64,000 nucleotides of DNA. It comes from Fallopia convolvulus. Its lineage: Eukaryota; Streptophyta; Magnoliopsida; Caryophyllales; Polygonaceae. Position numbers and translations under genes: made by a program. The notes below the pieces were generated by a model, which had not been told where the DNA came from, did not search any database, and saw nothing but the letters and a program-made list of their open reading frames with translations. The stretch is taken from assembly GCA_964016875.1 (NCBI GenBank), contig OZ024724.1, forward strand, positions 41,593,820-41,657,819, written 5' to 3'. This document shows, piece by piece, positions 45,193-56,962 of the stretch. Position 1 is the stretch's first letter. Every line of letters starts with the position of its first letter.

Positions 45193-47017
45193 CACATCCA
45201 AGAAAAAAGACTTAGGTACAGTGATCCTTCTCATGTTGTACACTTGAATGGCAGCTTGAAGGATGCAGGTGCAGTTGTTGATACGCTATACGCTACGATT
45301 ATATTTAGGATAATTAATTATTTTTGATATCTTTTTAATATTGTCGTTCCTTTTATTTAGCAATTTGATTCTATTTTTTAGTAAGGTTATTTTTATTTAA
45401 TATTTCAGCAATTAGGATTTCCTTTTTAGCTAGATACTAGAGTATTATAAATACTCCTTTAGGTTGTTATCGAATCAATAAATCAACGAATTAATCAATT
45501 ATCCTTTTCCCTAAATTTATCTTCCGTTTTTCATCCCGTGGCAACCAACCAAGTTTATCGAGTCCCTCCCACATTGGGTGTGTCTCAACCCCGTGGCAAC
45601 CAACCACGTTTATCGAGTCAATCCCACATCGGGTGCGTCTCAAACACTTGACCAACAAGGTTCCGATACGAATCCACATCGGTTTCTTATCAATTGGTGC
45701 TTTCATTTTTTAACTCTACCATCACCATGTTCGTAGTTCCAAGCAATATCCGGGAACTTCCCCCACAAATGGAGTTGGAGATCCGTAATATTACGATAAT
45801 TATTTATTTTAGAATATTATCTTTTCTTTTGATTAAGAGATTTGATTTTATCTTTTTAGGAAGAATATCTTTTTTATTTCAGCAATTTGTTAGCTAGATA
45901 TTAGAGTATTATAAATACTCCTTTAAGTTGTTATCGAATCAATAAAATGAATTAAGAAATTATCCTTTTCCCTAAATTTATCTTTCGTTCTTCTTCCCGT
46001 GGCAACCAACCACGTTTATCGAGCCAAACCTATCTCGGGTGCGTCTCAGCAATTTGTTAGCTAGATATTAGAGTATTATAAATACTCCTTTAAGTTGTTA
46101 TCGAATAAATAAAATGAATTAAGAAATTATCCCTTTCCCTAAATTTATCTTTCGTTCTTCTTCCCGTGGCAACCAACCACGTTTATCGAGCCAAACCTAC
46201 CTCGGGTGCTTCTCAACCCCTTGAGCAACAAGGGTTCCGAAACGAATCCACACCGGGTTCGTACCAATTGGTGCTTTCATTCTTGAACATCGCAATTATC
46301 ATGTCCAGTGACGCGCCGATCCGAGTACTTCTTCAAAATCTGAAGATGGAGATCCGTAATACTCGCCAGGCGCTAGCGGTTCAACGTCGTAGGACATATC
46401 AACTTTTTTCTATACTAGGAATTCCTCTCGACGAGGCGACCACGACGCTGCGAAACCCTACCCCAGCGATTGCGCCTGCGACAACCGAGCCTGCGCCCGC
46501 GGCGATCGAGCAAGCGTTGATACATGTGCCATGGGACCCTGGCGGATTAAACTCCAAGATCCGTTTCATGAGTCTCCTCCTGATTTCCGACTTGAGGACA
46601 AGTCGATTCTCAACGGGGGAGAATTGATACGCTATACGCTACGATTATATTAGGATAACTAATTATATAATTTGTTATCGTTTCAATATTGTCCTTCCTT
46701 TAATTTAGCGATTTGATTTTATCTTTTAAGTAAGGTTATCTTTTAATATTTCAGCAATTAGGGTTTCTTGTTAGCTAGATGAGTATTATAAATACTCGTT
46801 AAGTACTTATCAAAGCAATCAATAAATTACTGAATTAAGAAATTATCCTTTTCCCAAAATTTATCTTTGGTTCTTCATCTCGTGGCAACCAACCACGTTT
46901 ATCGAGTCAATCCCACATCGGGTGCGTCTCCAACCCTTGACCAACAAGGTTCCGATACGAATCCACACCGGATCCGTATCAGCTGTACTTCTTGGGGTCA
47001 AAGAGTTAGAATATTAG
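45193..47017 (+). pseudogene. 3' end of an unidentified host reading frame, interrupted by a gypsy derivative
   Basis: If the insertion 45279-46981 and its 5-bp duplication are ignored, the flanks form one frame. It runs from about 45210 (YSDPSHVVHLNGSLKDAG) through 46987 (LLGVKELEY) to a TAG at 47015-47017. The piece is too short to name. It may be the last exon of a lost gene. I do not recognise the protein. Confidence 0.4.
45279..46981 (+). mobile_element. gypsy deletion derivative with three LTR-like blocks
   Basis: LTR A (45279-45692) and LTR C (46625-46981) start TGATACGCTATACG and end TATCA. LTR B (about 45797-46264) lacks the U3 start. A near-5-bp target duplication GTTGT / GCTGT flanks the unit. 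LTRs A and B are each followed by the primer-site region ATTGGTGCTTTCATT and a gag start. After LTR B the internal part is only 360 bp. It joins a gag N-terminus (start about 46301; VQRRRTYQLFSILG) to a pol C-terminus (PPDFRLEDKSILNGGEL) that carries the polypurine tract AACGGGGGAGAA before LTR C. The family is related to the gypsy at 5518-12060. Confidence 0.85.
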
Positions 47018-47111
47018 TGAAATAAAAAAAGAAAAATCACAAACAAGAGCGGAGCGTATCACATAAAACCATAAGATTAGAGAACGCTCTTAGGGTTTTT
47101 GCGACGTGCTC

Positions 47112-48658
47112 ATGAATGCTTCGTCGGCCGGTGCCACGGGGGTGCCGGTTTCCCCACAGGAGGGTGATGGTATGCAAGTTGATACTGGTAAGACTCCGAT
47201 AGCTATTCAGTCGACTACGGCCCCGGCTAAGTCTTGGCGTGACCTAGTACGAGGTGATGATGGAGAGGAGAGAATTGTCTTGGCGGATGACTTCTTGAAG
47301 GGGAAAGTTAAGCTTTCGTTCCCCGATGGCGAGGATGGCGACCCGACATTTCAAGTTGACACGGAAGTATTTAAAGCTCTCGCTACTGTGTGGGAGTCTT
47401 CTCTAATAGTGAAGCCTATTGGGGGCTTGATTCTGCATGCTATCATGGATCGAAAGCTAAGAGATATGTGGAAACCTAGTGGTAGGATGTCGGTTGCTGA
47501 CCTTCCAAACGGATACTACATTGTGAAATTCTCCGTTGAAGAGGACTACTTGAAAGCCTTGATGTGGGGACCATGGATGGTGTTTGGGAATTACCTAATC
47601 ATTAGACCTTGGAACCTGAAATTTAACCCGTTCATCGACGTGATCACAACTACTTCTGCGTGGGTGCGGCTCTTCGGGTTTACCTATGATTTTATACGAG
47701 GAAAAAATGTTGATGACACTAGCTGTGGGGATAGGTAATCCGATTCGAGTGGACAAGAAGATGTTGTACTCGAATAGATGTCGGTTTGCTCGGATTTGTG
47801 TTGAGGTGGATATAACAAAACCGTTAAAAGGTAATATAGTTGTCAATGGCTGCAAATTTCATGTGGAATATGAAGGCTTACATGTGATTTGCATTCAATG
47901 TGGTAAATAAGGTCATCATGAGAGTAAATGCTCCCTTAATCAGGCCAACCAAACCCTACGCAGGAACCCCAATCTCAAGGTGTGCGAGAGTCACAAACCC
48001 CTTCACCGGGCCCGGTTGATAATGAGGCAAGATATGGGCCATGGACAGTTGTCCAACGCCGTCGTAGGGGCAAGCAGCCTGTTGCAGGTGAAGGTAATCA
48101 GAAAGCGGGTATTCAGTCAGGAAAACAGAAAGAAGAGGCTAGGAAAGAACAAGTTCAACCGACCATTTCGAAAGAAAAAAATAAGAATCATTCTGTTGGT
48201 GTTCATACGAAAGACCCAGTTGAAAAAACTAGTGTTGCTGGGAAGAGCGTTAACACGCCAGTCATGAATCCATTCAAGAATCAACAACAGTATGTGGCCG
48301 ATCCGGAAACTTTTGTTGCTTCCACGTCAAAAACACGACAAGGTAGGAAAAATAACAGAAAAAGGGCAACCCGTTGACAGCCGCTTCTCTGGAATTCCGG
48401 CAGCTTCAATTTGGAGTCTCAATGGGAGAACGTGCTAGGACGAATGAGTTGGGTCCTCCGTTTGAATTCTCCTCGCCGACCATGGGTAATGAGTCAAGTG
48501 GCATGATGCAAAATCAGGATAAATCATTGGCTGTTCCACCAAATGAGAATGATAATATGAATATGAATGTTGAAATCCCCCATGAAAATGCAACGACAGC
48601 TCAAGAAGTGACGAACCTGGTGCAACAGTCTCAACAGTCCGGGTATGTAGTGCCCGCC
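47112..48658 (+). pseudogene. LINE ORF1 (DUF4283, zinc-knuckle RNA-binding protein)
   Basis: It starts MNASSAGATG at 47112. The DUF4283 domain is clear (SLIVKPIGG, LRDMWKPSG, NGYYIVKFSVEEDYLKALM, GPWMVFGNYLIIRPW). A frameshift near 47685 moves the rest into the next frame (KMLMTLAVGIGNPIRVD, CKFHVEYEGLHVICIQC). The zinc knuckle CIQCGK-x-GHHESKC has a TAA (47908-47910) inside it. A Lys/Gln-rich tail follows at 47982-48377 and a final Asn/Met-rich part runs to the solo LTR. ORF1 proteins coat LINE RNA. Confidence 0.85.
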
Positions 48659-50099
48659 TGATGGCATGCATTTAGGAGTTAGTTTTATGGCATATTTATG
48701 TTTAAATCTTAGGTAGATGCATGTGTTTTGTTTAGTTTTCGTAGTTTTTGCATTTCGGTGTCTACTCTTGTACTTTCATGTTTTTAGGTCGTTTTGAGGA
48801 ACAAGGATTGGTTAAGTTGAAGGATTCAAGATTAGAGATATTCAAGTGTCTTTTTCCAAGGATATTCAAGCCACTAGTGATGATCATTAAGGCCCAAGAG
48901 GTTGTGGAAAAGAACGCTGATGTCCGGGCAATACATCGGAGTTCTTATTTCGACACCACTTTCTTATGAGGCTTATTTCAGGAGCTACGGTGGTCGGATG
49001 AAGATGAATTTCATATCATTGAAAAGATAACTCAAATAAATACAATTCATAGTTGTACTCCGAGTCGAAATTCCAACTCTAAGGTGGTCAAAACATCTTC
49101 CGAAAACAGTGTTGGAATTCTGTCATGATCAGGTCCGCGATCGCGGAGAGTGTTCACCACGCCCGCGGAGGCCCACGTCAGCGTAAATCCGAGGCAGCGA
49201 TTGCTCTTTCTATCTATATTTATTATAATTATTTTCGAGTATTTTATTTCATATGCTTAGTTCGAGACTATTTAGACCTAGTTTTGGAGCTTTGTTTTGT
49301 ATTCTCTCTTAGATCTAGTTTCCCAATTATTCAGATTTTAGTATTTTCTCTCTTATGGAGAACTAAACTCCCTTAATCTTATTCAAGTTGAAGCTTTTCA
49401 AACTCAAGTTGTTGTGAGATTCTACTTTACAGGTTTATTTCTACAGGTTATTTCAATTCTCTTGTTCCATAATTATTATTGATTGTGTTGATTTTTGCTT
49501 GTCCGGCCAACTTGTTGAAATTAATATTATCTATTGCTAGATCTAGGTTTTCTCATAGTAAAACCTAATCTTTGTAGCAACTCAATTGGTTTAGGACTCG
49601 TTGGACTAAAACAATTGAGAAAGAGATTTGAATGCATGTTAATTGTTTGACTCGTTGGAATTCAATTGCATGTATCCTGCTTATCCTTGTTCTCATTGCT
49701 AATATCCCTATTATTTATGATTGTTTCATGAGTTGTTTGGATATTAAGTTTGCATGTCTCGTTGCCATGTTATATTTCTGATCAGGATAGGAATAACCAA
49801 AGGAATAACTCGTTTGAATCAATGATCAATAACTTGAGGAAGAAAAGTGGATACTTGAATTGGATTGTTTTCCTAAACTGATAAAAACTCAACCTTTACT
49901 TTGTTTTATTGCTTGTCTTGTTTATTTGAATTTCCTAGTTTTACAATATTAATCAAAACCCCCCTTATTACTTTTCTGATTTGATAATAATATTACTTGG
50001 GATACAAGTGTCTCTTGGGTTCAACCCCGACTTACCAACTATACTAGTTGTGTTGTTAGGGATTATTTTTGATTTGGCACGACGATTTTAAGCCAGTCA
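48659..50099 (+). mobile_element. solo LTR (1441 bp) inserted in the LINE
   Basis: Begins TGATGGCATGC, ends AAGCCAGTCA, and is flanked by an exact 5-bp duplication CCGCC (48654-48658 and 50100-50104). It has no primer site, gag or pol. The large size and the closing GACTTACCAACTATACTAG ... GGCACGACG style point to a big Ty3/gypsy family (Athila/Tat kind), inferred. A GC island TCCGCGATCGCGGAG lies near 49135. Solo LTRs arise by recombination between the two LTRs of one element. Confidence 0.88.
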
Positions 50100-50117
50100 C
50101 CGCCCCTTCCCCCGATT

Positions 50118-53100
50118 GTTAATGAATTGCCTCTTCTGGAACTGTTTTGGGGCCGGAAACCCGGTTTCCGTAGAGCGGCAAGGTATATGATTCGTCGTTT
50201 TAAAGTTGATGTTATGGCCATTTTCGAGCCGCGTATTTCAGGACAACAGGCAAGAGAGGTGTGTGATCGTCTTGTGTTGAAGGATTGTGTTCAGGTGGAA
50301 GCCATCCGTATGGAAGGAGGAGTTTGGTTGCTTTGGAATAAAGACAATGTAAATCTTCAAGTGATTGATGTGTATGACGACTTTATCCATGCCATTGTTT
50401 CACATGGCATGAGTAGAGTGCATATAGTTCCAGTTTATGCCCCTCCCTCCCCTGGGAGACGTAAGAGATTTTGGAAGAAACTTGTTGAAGTAATGAATGC
50501 ACTTGTGGAGCCAGTTTTGATCGGAGGGGACTTTAATTGTATCTTGCATTCTTCGGAACGCAGTGGAGGTTCCGGATGCCTCTCTGAGGACTCACATTTA
50601 TTCCACCAAGTTGTGAATAACCTAGGGTTAATTGATTTGGGCTTCACCGGGCAAGCGTTTACCTGGTCCCGGGGAAACTCCGTTAGAACTTTGGTGGAGA
50701 AACGCTTGGATAGGGTTTTTACTAATATTTATGGACGTCTTCTTTGGCCTGAAGCTTTGGTTAGGCATCTCCCAAGGCTCTTGTCTGATCATTCTCCTCT
50801 TTTACTCAATCTTGAGCCCACCATTCGTAGTAATAGGAGAAGACGACCCTTTTGCTTTGAGGCAGCCTGGTTGACCCATGGTGAGTTTTTGACTTTTATT
50901 GATAATTCGTGGAAGGTTGAATTGGGGGCTGTTGATGCTCTTTCTGATTTGAAGAATAAGTTGCTTGCTTGGAATAAGAATGTCTTTGGTAATATTCATG
51001 TGGCTAAGTAGAAGTTAATGAGCCGAATTGATGATATCCAGCGGCGTTTGAGTGTGAATCCTTCGGATACTCTCCTACAGGAGGAATCTGATTTAAAAAC
51101 TGAGCTGGAACTGATCTTGGAAAGAGAGGAATTATTGTGGTTACAGAAATCGAGGGTTGATTGGTTGACTTCAGGTGATCGTAATACCAGGTTCTTTCAT
51201 GCTTCTACTATTGTTAGACGACAGAGAAACATGATTGAGGCCCTTAAAGATGTTGATGGGCGTTGCATCACTGATCAATCTGAGCTGGAGTCGTTTGCAA
51301 TTTCTTTTTATCATCATCTGTATACTTTTCCAGATGATGAGCAGTATCCGATCTCCTGCGGCAGAGGTATGTTTCCTGCTTTAGATATTGAGTCTTGGGC
51401 CTTGCTTGATCGCCAGATATCTGATGCTAAGATTTTTGAAGCCGTTAAAATGATGGGATCCTTGAAAGTTCCGGGTATTGATGGATTCCAACCTATTTTT
51501 TTTATCAGAAATGCTGGCAGACAGTTGGTCGTTCTGTTATGAACTTGGTTCATGATTTTTTCCAATCTGCAGTGTTACCGCCTGATTTGAATGAAACTCT
51601 CATTGTGCTTCTTGCTAAAGTTGATGAACCGGAACTTATTAGTCAATTTTGACCAATTAGCCTTTGTAATGTGCTTTATAAGATCATTACTAAGGTCATG
51701 GTTAATCGGATACAGCAGATTATGCCACGTCTGATTGGCCCATGCAGGGAAGTTTCATACCTGGCCGGTTGATTTCTGATAACATAGTTCTTGCTCAGGA
51801 AGTTTTGCACTCTATGAAGCGTAAAAGGGGAGCCAAGGGGTGGATGTTGTTGAAATTAGACCTTGAGAAAGCCTATGACCGGCTCCGTTGGGACTTTATT
51901 GAGGATACCCTGCTTGATGTCGGATTCTCTGTTGCTTGGATTAATTGGGTTCACACTTGTTCACATTATTACTTTTCATCTTTTGTTGAATGGGGAGGTC
52001 ACGTCTAGCTTTGTGTCATCTCGGGGCATACGCCAAGGTGATCCGTTGTCGCCTTATCTTTTTGTGCTTTGCATTGAAAGGCTCAGTCAGATTATTTCTA
52101 ATGTTGTTGCTGAGAAGCGTTGGAAGACTATTTTTTTGTCTCGAGGTGGGCTGGCCCTGTCGCATATTCTATTTGCGGATGATATTATGTTGTTTGCTCA
52201 GGCTTCTGTTTAGCAGTTTCAGGTTATCAAGGAATGCTTAGATATCTTCTGTTCATCCTCTGGTCAGAAAGTTAGCACTGCTAAGTCTAAAATTTTCTTC
52301 TCTCCAAATTGCATGCGGGTCTGGTGAGGAGGATTAAAGACGAGTGTGGTTTTATGGTTACTCATGACCTTGGCAAGTATTTGGGCATGCCATTGTTCCA
52401 TGATTAGGTTAAAACGGAAACTTTTGCCCCATTGTTGGAGAAGATCACCAATAGGCTTCAAGGCTGGCAGGGGAAATTTCTTAGTCTTGCGGGTCGTGTC
52501 ACTCTTGCTAAATCGGTTTTATCCTCTCTACCGGTTTATACCATGGCCACCGTATGTTTGCCTATGTAAGTGTGTGCTAAGATTGATGCTTTAACATGCA
52601 ATTTTATTTGGGGAGGTAGTGAAAATCGTTTGCGCATCCATTTGGTTAGTTGGGAAGAGATCAGCAAGCCGAAAGAATGTGGGGGGGCTTGGCATCCGAA
52701 CTATGCGCGAGCTGAACCTTGCTTTGGTAGGCAAATTGAGTTGGAGATTTCTCACTGAGCCTAAGCTATGGATCGATGTTCTGCGTGCAAAATATATTCG
52801 ATCGTCGTTATCTTCATCGATGGCCAAACTTATGTATGGAAGAGCGTTATGATGGGAGTGAATCAGGTTGTTGTTCCTGGTGCTAAATGGTGCGTTGGAA
52901 ACGGTCTGATTGTGCGTTTTTGGGTCGACGTTTGGCTTTTTTATTGTTGCCTAGCTGATCGGGCTTTGTTGCATATTCCCGATAATTTGAAGCAATCTGT
53001 TGTGCGTGACTATTGGATTGATGGCGTCGGTTGGCGTTGGGACGCCTTGGTTAGTTTATTACCTTCAACCGTCGTTCTCAAACTTGCCTCAGTTGTTGTT

Positions 53101-54242
53101 TCTGAGGAGGCTGAGCTCACTGATGTGCTATCATTTAAGACGTCTTCAACGGGCCAATACACTATGAAGTGTGCTTATGATCTAATTCGCCCACCACGTG
53201 AAATTCTGGGTGTTGACTGTGTGATTTATAAGCGTATATGGTCCCTTGCTATTCCAGAACGAGTTTGAGTTTTTTCTTGGCTTATAGTCAAAGGAGTTAT
53301 CCTTACGAATCAAGAGCGGGTTAGGCGTCATTTCGCCGACAATGCCACTTGTCCAATATGTTCAATTGAGGAAAAGTCGTTGATTCACCTATTACGCGAT
53401 TGTGACCTCACAAAGCGTTTATGGGATGATCTTCACCCTCCTCTTGCCAGGGAAGTATTTTTCGAGTCTAATTTTGCTTATTGGATTCGCATTAATATTT
53501 CCTGCTCTCAAAGGCATAGCAGCGGTGGTGCTTGGAACTGTATTTTTGTATCTACTATTTGGTGGATTTGGAAATCGCGTAACCAATGTGTGTTTGAAAA
53601 TACACCTTTTTCAGGCAATCGCAAAGGTTTCGTGTTGGAATACACGGGGGATTATGCAAGATCTGCTACTATTAAGCTGAACCGGCCGAAGCTGGAACGC
53701 GGAGAAGAACACTTTATTTTGTGGACTCGGCCGGCTGAGACATGGTACAAAATCAACTCGGAAGGATTTGTTCAAAGTGATGGGACTGCTGTTGCGGGCG
53801 GAGTCATTCGTGATAGTGATGGGCGTTGGCAGGTAGGCTTTGTCCACTATATTGGTATTTGTACGGTTCCGATGGCCGAACTTTTGGGCGCTATTCAAGG
53901 TTTACGGCTAGCTTGGGAACGGGGTTTCAAGAGGGTTTGTTTAGAAATTGATTCACAATCACTTGAAGATGTGGATCATTATCACCCTTTATTTAGCTTG
54001 GGAACTGTGGATCATTATCACCCTTTATTTAGCCTGGTAGCTCACTGCCAGGGCTTAATTCGTAGGAACTGGATTGTCTAGGTCCGTCACATTTATAGAG
54101 AGGCGAATTGTGTTGCTGACTATCTTGCTAATTTAGCTTTTTCGTTTAGTTTAGGCACTCATGTATTGCTTGACCCGCCTGAGAGTGTTATTTCTCTGCT
54201 TGATGTTGATGTAAGGGGTCGGGCTATCCCCCGTTTGCTGTC
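50118..54242 (+). pseudogene. LINE ORF2 (endonuclease, reverse transcriptase, RNase H)
   Basis: It begins MNCLFWNCFGAGNP and shifts frame at once near 50150. The AP-type endonuclease has AIFEPRISG, GGDFNCIL and the LLSDHSPLLL motif. RT follows (SFIPGRLISDNIVLAQEVLHS, KLDLEKAYDRL, RGIRQGDPLSPYLF, and the catalytic FADDIMLF). Next are the zf-RVT segment (FKTSSTGQYTMKCAYDLI) and an RNase H with AGGVIRDSDGRW, MAELLGAIQGL and EIDSQSLED. At least eight stops or frameshifts are present, for example TAG at 51009-51011 and TGA at 51650-51652. A 24-bp stretch around GTGGATCATTATCACCC is duplicated near 53970-54030. Confidence 0.88.
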
Positions 54243-54359
54243 TACTTAGCCCTTTTTTTATTATTAATAAAATGCTCCATTGAGGAGCCGGAGAGTATCG
54301 CCTCTCCTTCAACCAAAAAAAAAAAGAAAAAAGACTCTTACCATTGTGAGCACAAAGAA

Positions 54360-54600
54360 GAGCTTAGTCGCGGGCCACTAAAGAAGAAATCCCCTACTTC
54401 CGTTCCCACATCCAAAGACGAAGCTAGTGGTCGTACAAGTGACCTTGAATGATATAAGTGCCTAGGATGAGGACACTTTGCTCATGATTGCCTAATGTGT
54501 TGTCAAGTACTTCTCAACACATTGGGTGAATATGATCGAGTCAGACGATGAACCCGAATGCTTCCAGTAAAGAAGAGAACATTCATGTCAATCTATCTAA
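54360..54600 (+). pseudogene. gypsy-type gag remnant
   Basis: A short decayed frame with a zinc-knuckle-like YKCLG-x-GHFAHDC (54456-54500; the x is a TGA) after a Lys/Ser-rich stretch. It resembles the gag knuckle of Athila/Tat-type gypsy elements. No LTR is seen near it. Confidence 0.45.
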
Positions 54601-54680
54601 CACTTTCCATATATTTGTTCCGGCCTTGTGGAACAAATCTATCTTTAAGCATCCAATCGCCTAGAGCATTCAAACAAACA

Positions 54681-54702
54681 AAGAGAGAGAGAGAGAGAAA
54701 AA
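54681..54702. repeat. (GA)n microsatellite
   Basis: About ten GA units, 40 bp before the hAT element. Confidence 0.75.
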
Positions 54703-54741
54703 CTCACAAAAACACGGAACTAATGGGTCGATAGTAATAAT

Positions 54742-55357
54742 CAGAGGTGGAGCAAGGGGGGGACGAAGGGGGGCGGCCGCCCCCTCTCTCGTGCTGTGAA
54801 TTATATAATGTATATTAAAGTTTCAAAAAAAACATTAAATCTTCTTGGCCTAGTGTAGTAGTGGGAGATATTCCCCTCGCTTGTTTTATGAAGCCCGGTG
54901 TTCGACTCCTGCGGGCTCCAATCTTCTTCTCTTTGTTTTACTCGTTTTGCCCACAGCCCACTACATTTTCGTTTGTTTATTTTCAAACACAAAAAAATCA
55001 ATGAAAACTAGCTAGATTGTATTATGATGAGTAATTTTAAAATATTAATAATTTTGGCTTATTATTAAAATATAATTATTACATTGAAAAGTAAAAAATG
55101 TAACTAATTATTAGTTTAATAATTAATAATTAGTTTTAGGTTATTTTTTATATATTTTTTCTATTAGAATATTGATGAAATTTTTTACATAGTTAATTTA
55201 TTTTTTATTTACTTTATTTAAGTATACTCTTAATTACTATAACTATTATATATATTTATTTTAATATTTAATATTTAAATAATAATATATTATCCTATTT
55301 GCCAATCATCATAACCGACTCCGCCCCTCCTTTCAATTTGTTCTGGCTCCGCCACTG
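54742..55357. mobile_element. hAT element, non-autonomous (616 bp)
   Basis: Ends CAGAGGTGGAGCAAG and the inverted CTGGCTCCGCCACTG match at 12 of 15 positions. An exact 8-bp target duplication GTAATAAT lies at 54734-54741 and 55358-55365. There is a GGGGGCGGCCGCCCCC palindrome just inside the left end and an AT-rich right half. No transposase is present. A tRNA-like segment lies inside. Confidence 0.9.
54846..54920 (+). other. tRNA-like Pol III promoter segment inside the hAT element
   Basis: A box-A-like TGGCCTAGTGTAGTAGTGG and a box-B-like GGTGTTCGACTCC (54897-54909) are spaced as in a tRNA, followed by GCGGGC. It does not fold as a complete tRNA by eye. It is probably a SINE head or tRNA pseudogene caught in the transposon. 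Confidence 0.45.
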
Positions 55358-55384
55358 GTAATAATCAAAATGACTCACTTATAA

Positions 55385-55837
55385 ATGAGCCCTAAAACCT
55401 CTCTCCCCGTGAACCCCCCCATTTGCCCCAAATCTCGCAACCCTAACCCGAGAAATCTCACCAAATCTAGTGTAATCCAGACCTCAATCCTGGTGTTTTT
55501 GGTCTCCAATGGCTTTGTGCAAGTATGTAGAAGCGTATCTGAGAAGGATCCTCGAAAAAATCCCAAAAATTGCGATATATGTATCACGCCCAAACGTCCG
55601 ATTCTGATAATCGTCGATGCCATAGGTGTTTTTGGCGATTGCTTGTCATCAATCAACCCCTGTCCACGAAGAAAGGCTGCAAAAAAGGGGCTGGCTAAGT
55701 TTGAGTTGCGTTCGCTTTGGAGATTAGGGTTGGGGTGCCTACGGATCAGTAAGGGTTGCTCCGTGGGGGATTTGGCTCTATTGCCTGGGGGTTGGTCTCT
55801 CAGAGGGATCTCCGAGTGTTCATGTCAAAAGGAATGA
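55385..55837 (+). other. GC-richer 5' leader of the LINE with a 150-codon open frame
   Basis: An open frame of 150 codons (MSPKTSLPVN ...) starts almost at the element's first base, and the opposite strand is also open over part of it. Pro/Arg/Lys-rich composition and no domain suggest a structured 5' UTR rather than a protein. An internal Pol II promoter is expected in this place for L1 elements. Confidence 0.35.
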
Positions 55838-55936
55838 AGACAACTGCTCCTTCTCGTTTTGGGGAGGAACCAGAGGAAAAGCTCAAGAAAAAGGCTACCA
55901 TGAGGTCGTACTTCCATCCTAAAATGCTTTCTAGAC

Positions 55937-56677
55937 ATGATAATTCCATGCCTTGCATATTTAATTATCATTTTGTTTATATATATGCTTATTGTATCTT
56001 GGACTGGTACACTACCTTCTTCTTTACTCTCTCTCTCTCTCTTTGTGTGTTTTGCTTTCTCTGTTACGAGTTGTGAGCTTTCTCTGAGGGTTGCTGGTGT
56101 CTTTGTTAGCTTAATGGAGAAAAACAAAAAGAATAAGTCCTTTAAGAAGGTACTTTGCTCTGACTCCTCTTTTTCTAAAGAAAATGATCTCAATGATCAT
56201 GTGCTTGAACAACATGAAACAATGCCTACCATGGTCCATGGGACCTTTAAGGGTGGCAATTGCTCGAAGCCTCTAGAGGCAGGTCCTTTGGGAACCAAGA
56301 AAGAAAAGGGTAAAGGCAAAGTAAAAATGGATATGCAGGCTTTTTTGGGTCAACTCTCTGGTGTTCATGAGAACATTAAGCTCCTTAATTTTAAGAAGAG
56401 AAATATTTGTAGTAGGCTTGGCTCTCTTTGCTTAAGCCTCCTGCAACATATTATCAATTCTATAAAAAATTCCAAGTGTTTTCATTTCAGCCATGTGATT
56501 GTGCAAAATTCTGACCTAAGTAAGGTGGCTTACTTTCATGATCATATGACTGTAAAACTAATGAAGCTGCAAGGCTGGCTACACAATTGTTATGGATGCT
56601 TAGTGTGTTCTAGAACCTACCATATATGCAAACCTGATGTTCTTTATCTTTTTTATGTGGAAGATTACATACAATAG
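55937..56677 (+). CDS. unassigned LINE 5' ORF, first module copy
   Basis: An open frame of 246 codons; the likely translated part starts at MEKNKKNKSF (about 56114). It contains a Lys-rich block with PTMVHGTFKGG, LEAGPLGTKKEKGKGK and MDMQAFLGQLSGVHENI. The C-terminal half is rich in Cys, His and Tyr (CFHFSHVIVQ, CYGCLVCSRTYHIC). I recognise neither DUF4283 nor a standard CCHC knuckle. The block recurs, diverged, in the next ORF. By position it should correspond to part of ORF1, the RNA-binding protein of LINEs, but that is inference. Confidence 0.5.
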   Translation: MIIPCLAYLIIILFIYMLIVSWTGTLPSSLLSLSLFVCFAFSVTSCELSLRVAGVFVSLMEKNKKNKSFKKVLCSDSSFSKENDLNDHVLEQHETMPTMVHGTFKGGNCSKPLEAGPLGTKKEKGKGKVKMDMQAFLGQLSGVHENIKLLNFKKRNICSRLGSLCLSLLQHIINSIKNSKCFHFSHVIVQNSDLSKVAYFHDHMTVKLMKLQGWLHNCYGCLVCSRTYHICKPDVLYLFYVEDYIQ

Positions 56678-56962
56678 GAAATTGCTGAATCCAACTCAAG
56701 TTGTCAGACAAGAAGGCTGGGGAAAAAGAAAAGGATTGAAGACAAGCAATCTCAAGATTACATAGGAAGTGGGCATAAAGGTGATCCAGTACTGATCCTT
56801 GTTTTAAAGAAAATTACTTTGGTTTGTTGAAGCTTAACTAGGTATTTAAATATATTTATTTGTGGTCAACACAATACTCCCCTCCTTCCCTGGTATTGGG
56901 GATTAAAGAATCATGACCTTAGGACAAAAGATACTCCAAGAACTAATCCTGCTAAATTACAT

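Larger units (their letters stand above)
47037..54333 (+). mobile_element. L1-type LINE, degenerate, split by a solo LTR
   Basis: ORF1 (DUF4283 plus zinc knuckle), then endonuclease, RT, zf-RVT and RNase H, a short 3' UTR and a poly-A tail (54315-54333). An A-rich 13-mer AAAAAAAGAAAAA stands at 47024-47036 and again in the tail, a weak candidate target duplication. Frameshifts and stops occur throughout. A 1441-bp solo LTR sits between ORF1 and ORF2. Confidence 0.88.
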
